64,000 nt of DNA from Terana coerulea (taxonomy: Eukaryota; Basidiomycota; Agaricomycetes; Polyporales; Phanerochaetaceae), in contig JAKOGH010000069.1 of NCBI GenBank assembly GCA_024811115.1, forward strand, positions 1 through 64,000, given 5' to 3'. The translations under genes and the position numbers were made by a program. Of the stretch, positions 58,459-64,000 are shown piece after piece. The notes beneath the pieces are model-generated. The model had not been told where the DNA came from. It did not search any database and saw only the letters and a list, made by a program, of their open reading frames with translations. Position 1 is the stretch's first letter; each line of letters opens with the position of its first letter.

Positions 58459-59027
58459 GGTCGATGTATGGTCTTGTAGCTATGTTGCTACTCTGTCCAA
58501 TGCATATATTTACCCTCACACGACCTGGAAGTTTCGTTGCCTACATTCAAGCAACTCGCGATCGCGAGCCTGTGGTGATGCAAAGCAGTGAGTGCAGCAT
58601 CAGCCAGCCAATATACGACGCGAGTCTCGCTCGGTCTCGCTCTGGCTATTCTTTTGAAATACCGCGTGTGATTGGTCGGCGGATTGCCCCTCTGAGCTGT
58701 GGGCGTCCCGGTCCCGCAACCCGAATCCAAAATCGCTGCTGCAGCGTTTCTCTCGTCGGTCCTCTACCGCCATGTTCTCTTCTGTACACCGCCTGCCACA
58801 GCGACGAGCCGTAAATTCCGCCGCCGACTGCGGGAGAACGTGCCAATAATAGCGGAAGCTCTGATTCCGCGCCCCGCAATGGGATGCTCGCACGTGCCGA
58901 GCCGATGTGAGGTCACTGAAGCCGCCCTGAGTGTTGGTGGGGTTCCGCGCAGAAATCACTCTGTGACACAGCGGACGACGGCCACGACCCCTTTCTCACT
59001 GTCCTCGACAGCCCCCGCGCTTGACGC
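58459..59027. other. Intergenic, upstream of the histidine kinase
   Basis: No gene supported; open frames on the minus strand (58600-58959) are compositional. Confidence 0.5.
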
Positions 59028-62000
59028 ATGGATTTTACCGGCATTGGTGAACGGCGCCTGGAGCCAGTCTGGTCGTACAAGGTGTGTGCCTGTGCTTTTG
59101 TGGAGAAGGTCTCCACAGCTAATTGACCGGCATGGACTTCAAGCTTGTCATCCTCTCCTACTGCATTTCTTGGCTGGGGTCATACACAAGCACGCAGATC
59201 GTCATACATGCAAAATATGCCCGGACAAAGTCGACAAAATGGTTGTGGACTTTCCTCGCTAGCGTTGCTTTCGGATTCACTGCAATTTGGTCTATGCATT
59301 TTGGTGAGTGACCTCGCCGGTGTCTCCTCACGGATGTACAAAATCCATTCCAGAAGGAAGAAAGTATAAATTGCTCTTCAGTGATTACACATGCCACTCG
59401 ACAGGGCTTTGGCTTCATATGTCCGTATGGTACAAGCACCCAGGCTAACAACCTTTACAGTGGGAATGCTGGCATGCGGCCTCGACGTTCGAATCACCTT
59501 TGATAAATCCCTCACCGTTCTCTCTGCCGTCGTCGCAATCCTGTTCACTTTTGCGGCCTTTTCGAGCGGTTATGCGCACGAAGCCATCGAGTCGTCGTTG
59601 CCAGCAGTCACTCTGATGAGATGGGTGCGGTCGTCGCGCGCATATATACGGTCGCTTGTCTTCGGACACCCTGCCGTGGACCCGGAAGCCGGATACATGC
59701 CCGTGGCTAGTGATTCGGGCCGCGACCATGCGGAAGAGAGAGCTAGTTTCGAGAGTAGGTCTGACCATGGGGAGGATCATGGAGGCGGGGAAGACATGCA
59801 GTCGTCTGAAGACAGAGAAGCATGGAGAGAAGAGGGCGAAGATGAGGAGGTCGAGGAGGCAACTGCTCGGCGGCCGCTCTTGGGAAGACGTCAAACCGCA
59901 CCCGCAATGGCAGTAGTCCGTGGCCAACTCCCCCGTACCTCGGAGGAATCCAACGAAACGAGAGAGACTGTTCTCTCTGAAGCTCCTACCGTACGATCGG
60001 CGCAGTCCGTCCCCTCCCAACGTACCGCTCAGAACGTCGTTCGAAGGTTTTTCTGGCGTTCTACTTCCGCCCCACCAATGCCAAGTCCATCGCAGCAGGC
60101 ATCTGACGATTCTTCGCCCTCGAATCGAACCTCACAAGACAGCAGCCCGCTAACCACCAGTGATAGCGAAGGATCCCATCGCGAGCGCCGCCTTTCGAAT
60201 TCACAATCTTCACACGACGCATCCATCTCGGGCACAACCTTGTCGACGCGGTCTTGGAGCGAGCCTCTGCATGCAGGCCTCAGTCGCGAAGCCCGTTTAC
60301 GAATCAAAGCGCAGGCCCGCGACAAGCCCATACCCGAGTTCGGCTGGGGTTACTATCTGAAGATGTACTATGCCTCCATTTCATTCATTGTTGCACTGCG
60401 TGCGGCGATTTGGGGAATGGCCATCGTCTTCATGCACTATTGCGGGATGTGGGCCATGGAAATCCCGGAAGGGCGAATCGCGTGGGACTGGAAGCTGGTC
60501 GTGCTCTCGTATGTGGTCGCATTCTCGGTGTGCTTCGTCGGGTGCATTGCGATGACGCACATGGAGGTTCACTTCGGAAGGCAAATGATATTCAGTACCA
60601 TTGCGTCCCTGGGAACCTGTTCTATGCACTACACGGGTGAGTTGCTTCATGTCGCGCCTTACGACGTCAACTGAGCCCGCATATGGTTAGGCATGGGTGC
60701 TGCCACCTTCTACACCCGCTCGCCTCCTCAAGACGATGCCGGGTATCCCGAATACCTCCCCGTTTCCATCCTTGCCATCGCTGTTTTCGTATGCGTGATC
60801 TCAAATGCCGTGCTTGCCCACATTGCGATCATGTCCCGGAATCGCATGGCCGAGGTCGTGCTCACAAAGCGACGGTTCTGGCGTATCATGGCAGAGAAAG
60901 AGGCAGCCGAGCAGGCGAATGAGCTCAAGCAGCAGTTCATATCCGTAGCCAGTCATGAGGTGAGTATGGGAATATAATAACGTGGGTGCGCTGAAAACCT
61001 GAACAAGTTCTCAGATAAGGACGCCACTTCATGCAGTGAACGGATACTGCGAATTGCTCGCGATGACCGACCTCACGGAAGAACAAGCGGTATATGTGAA
61101 CAGTATTCAGCAGGCCTGTCACGCTATCAATGTCATTGCCGGCAATGTTTTGGACTTCAGCAAGGTATGTGTTGGTGGTTTTACCGCTCGCTTTGCTGTT
61201 CTCACCTGCATATAGCTGGACCGTGATAACGTAGAGCTATCTGCTAGACCGGTGCTTGTGAATCTTCGGAAGATGGTCGAGGACCAAGCCAGAATCATCG
61301 AAACACGCGATGCGTCGACACTTCACAATGCCGTCGAGGTTATAGCATTCATTGCTAACGACGTGCCGACGCAAGTATACTTAGACGAGACATACACATA
61401 TAGAGTGAGTCGACTTCACGTCACAGTATTGCGAGGTAACTGAGATCCCACTCAGATTCTGATGAACGTGAGCGATAAAGCTTATTTGCGCCCACATGCG
61501 TTTCTGACTTTGGCAACAGCTACTGTCCAATGCGCAGAAATTCTGCGAAGAGGGATACGTATGCATTGCCATTACGATGGAACCTGAAAACCAAATCTCG
61601 ATCCAGATTAGCGACACGGGCTGTGGAATACCGAAGTCGTTTCGGAGCGCACTCTTCCAGCCATTCCGCCAAGCCGACAGCTCGTTCACCCGGCCCAAGC
61701 AAGGCACTGGACTAGGTCTCAGCATCGTCAAACATTTGGTCCAGCGTATGTCTGGAGAGGTGATTGTGGAGTCAGTGGAAGGCGAAGGAAGCACGTTCAC
61801 CGTGAGGCTTCCTATCAATGTCCCGCCTGACTCGCCTATGGTGTCGCCCGCACTGCCTGCCGTCCCCACGAAAAAGCGTATCAAGATCTTGTACCGCCAT
61901 GAACGTACGGCGAAGCTCTTCCTCGACCTGTGGTCTCGGCATGGCTTCACAACATCACTCCTATCTCCGAACTCTACGCTTGCTGAGTTGGTCCAAGATG

Positions 62001-62958
62001 CAGATATAGTTTGGACAGATGTCGACACCATGCGCCGCGTGCCTGTTCTGCGGGAGCTGATGCACGGGAGCGAGGCCATGAAGCTTCCTCCGCTGATTAT
62101 TGTGCACTCAGACCAGCAGGAGCTTTTGGCGCTTGAGCCCGGCCTTTTGCATGCGAAGGGTGTCATCCTGCTCAAGCGTCCAGTCATCACCTATGCCCTG
62201 CTCGACGTTCTGCAAAATCCCGAGCCGCACATGGGTGTACACATGACGACGCAGTCTCGCGTGCGGTTCGCGTTGCCAGAGGGCAAGTTACCCTTGACGC
62301 CGATGTGGGAACCGAAAGAAGAGGAGGTGATAACCAAGGTCCATGAAGTTCCTACCACCACCAGTCCCTCGTCGTCGTTGTCACAACCGCCACCACCACC
62401 CGCTCTACCTGGGCCCCCAGAACACGTGATCCTCCTCGTGGAAGACAACTTGGTATGTCGTGCTTTAGTTCGGCTGTCCCGTACCTTCTAAACGCAAACA
62501 CAGGTCAATCAACATCTTGGCAAACGGCTATTGGAAAAGCTTGGATATGCTGTGACGACAGCCAGTAACGGCCAGGAAGCGGTAGACCAGGTTATGACCT
62601 CGAAGTTCTTCTGCTGTCTGATGGATTGTCAGATGCCTGGTACGTGAAATATCTCCGCTCCACCGTCCTCTTGTACTTATGCTCTTCAGTGCTTGATGGT
62701 TTTGCTGCGACTGCGAAGGTTCGCGAGCTGGAAAGCCATGGTTCCCTTCAAGGACGACTACCTATCATTGCTTTGACAGCGAATGTCAGCTCTGAGAGCG
62801 AGGAGAAGTGCCGGGCCGCAGGGATGGACCACTTCTTACCAAAACCGTTCAAGCTCACCGGTAAGCCTTTCGTGTATTTGTAGTTGTGCGATCGCTGATC
62901 GTCGTCTGCAGATTTACAAACAACGTTGGCCCAACTAAAACACCACCGGCCCGGCTAG
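59028..62958 (+). CDS. MHYT-domain hybrid histidine kinase
   Basis: Eleven exons: 59028-59081, 59144-59303, 59461-60636, 60691-60959, 61015-61164, 61216-61404, 61456-61467, 61520-62452, 62504-62639, 62700-62870 and 62912-62958; 1098 aa, in frame throughout. The N-terminal membrane domain has three MHYT-type motifs (WSMHFVGML, FMHYCGMW, SMHYTGMG) in multiple TM helices, thought to sense gases or redox through metal. A long hydrophilic loop splits the domain. The kinase has FISVASHEIRTPLHAV (phospho-His), ILMNLLSNAQKF (N box), DTGCGIP and GTGLGLS (G boxes). The receiver domain has VEDNLVNQ, the phospho-acceptor Asp in MDCQMPVLDG and the Lys in LPKPF. It should feed an Ypd1-type phosphorelay. 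Exon 7 is only 12 bp and encodes part of the N box. Confidence 0.92.
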
Positions 62959-63302
62959 CCCACTTTCTTTTTTCAATCTACACTCATGATCTGTAATTTA
63001 TCTCCAGACTTTCTGTCTTATTTTTGGATTGGACTCTTGTCGCAGCACACCCGCATCTTATCACCATCATCCTCAATGTTGTCGCATATTTCCTGTTATC
63101 TCTGCACATTTAATTTTCTTGCATCACACTACATCGCTACTGTCACCGTCCTCGCTTTTCCTTCGTTGTATGCGTTGATTTGATGCATTACTAGCAGACC
63201 AGTTCTTGGCCACATATTGGAGACACGACTAAGCTCTTTATCAGTCCGCGTCTCAGGTACACTGAACCTTCGAGGATATTATACAAGCGACTCATTGGAG
63301 AT
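62959..63302. other. Convergent 3' spacer
   Basis: AT-rich 340 bp between the histidine kinase stop and the stop of the minus-strand neighbour; fits 3' flanks. Confidence 0.55.
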
Positions 63303-64000
63303 TCATTCCGGATATGCGACTCCGGCTTGCTTCATGAGCTCAACCACCTCGACATCTGTAACTATCGTCAATGCTTAACCCTTGCGAAGGTAAGCGGAAG
63401 GACGTACGGTCTTCGGTATGCTTCATGCGAGAAGCGAATGTGCATTGATTACCTGCGCGAGATTTGTATCCGACGTTGGTTATTTGGATATATAGGCGTA
63501 ACAGGGGACTCAAAACAAACCTGGGCCAAGTATGAAGTCTCCTCCAAGCTGGGACAAATTGCCTTGCTTTCCCATGTGCTGAGGGTGCTTAATAGGACCA
63601 TTCTGGAAGAGTGGGTTGGAAACGTCAGTCTGCCAAAGAGCTCTTAGTCCTGGAAGACCTACCCAGATACTGGTCAATGCGTTTGCAATCGCGCCCTTCC
63701 CCGCCATATAGCTCTTCCTAGGCTGATCGGCTGGTGCGGTTTGCAGATTCTCGATCAGACCGAAATGGCGGAACAGATTCCGATTGGGGTCAGCGTAGAT
63801 AGGTCCGCGGAACCCAGTGGTATCTATAAACCATATAGCAAGTATTCCGTCCATATCATCCATACGGGCCTGCAGTCCTCGTTCTCACCTGCATAGCCTT
63901 TGATCGGCTGGTAGTCACCGCAGCCGATGACAACAAGCTGAACATCGGCAGCACTCAGTGCGTCGTCTTTCACAGCTGCCAGCTGCGAGACATATGTCTT
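63303..64000 (-). CDS. Thioredoxin-fold AhpC/TSA antioxidant (PRXL2-like) protein, partial
   Basis: The 3' part of a minus-strand gene that continues beyond the window: exons 63889-64000 (open at the edge), 63663-63823, 63521-63602, 63408-63452 and 63303-63355. It reads LVVIGCGDYQPIKGY, TGFRGPIYADPNRNLFRHFG, RKSYMAGKGAI, HPQHMGKQGNLSQLGGDFIL and CTFASRMKHTEDHVEV before the stop. This order matches the fungal AhpC/TSA antioxidant family with a PRXL2-like fold; the expected N-terminal C-x2-C active site lies outside the window. All visible introns are GT-AG and phases agree. Confidence 0.8.

Overview
The window reads as nuclear DNA of a filamentous basidiomycete, most likely an Agaricomycete. 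Genes are broken by many short GT-AG introns (about 50-70 bp), exons can be tiny, base composition is moderately GC-rich, and the gene content fits that group: an alpha-type protein kinase with N-terminal zinc ribbons, a PriA/CPL1-like secreted protein, an MHYT-domain hybrid histidine kinase and a secreted fasciclin protein. There is no sign of bacterial, organellar or viral DNA. Species cannot be set from sequence reading alone.

Layout. 1-1,190: decayed UGP1 fragment and a two-copy 158-bp repeat. 1,191-3,804 (+): alpha-kinase. 3,805-11,054: gene-poor, with a PriA-like secreted protein gene (-), one doubtful secreted-protein candidate (-) and a dispersed direct/inverted repeat. 11,055-34,366: gene-dense block with EXO5 (+), a Ctr copper transporter (+), mitochondrial uL10 (-), a 3-hydroxyisobutyrate-dehydrogenase-like enzyme (-), an Ark/Prk-type kinase (+), a DUF1857 protein (-), FIP1 (-), SYO1/HEATR3 (+) and a TPX2-domain protein (+). 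34,367-46,500: GC-rich, almost gene-free tract holding a TIR element and one small Cys-rich gene. 46,501-64,000: FAS1 protein (-), aldo/keto reductase (+), GFD2-like exonuclease (-), DSK2 ubiquilin (+), DUS1 (-), a NOPCHAP1/DUF4598-like protein (+), the MHYT hybrid histidine kinase (+) and a PRXL2-like thioredoxin-fold protein running off the right edge (-).

The genes are ordinary chromosomal housekeeping and signalling genes and do not form an operon or cluster. Several share divergent promoters (dehydrogenase/Ark kinase, FIP1/SYO1, FAS1/aldo-keto reductase, GFD2/DSK2, DUS1/NOPCHAP1). RNA and ribosome biology is well represented (uL10m, FIP1, SYO1, DUS1, NOPCHAP1-like, GFD2-like).

The strongest unexpected signal is that many conserved genes need single-base corrections, several inside short homopolymer runs, to stay in frame, while neighbours of similar complexity are intact. 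This looks like consensus error in the assembly rather than mass gene decay, and it decides how the annotation should be read. No clearly new biological system was found; the best candidates for novelty are the TIR element at 36,917-37,417, the small Cys-rich gene at 38,956 and the repeat cluster at 10,077-10,943.
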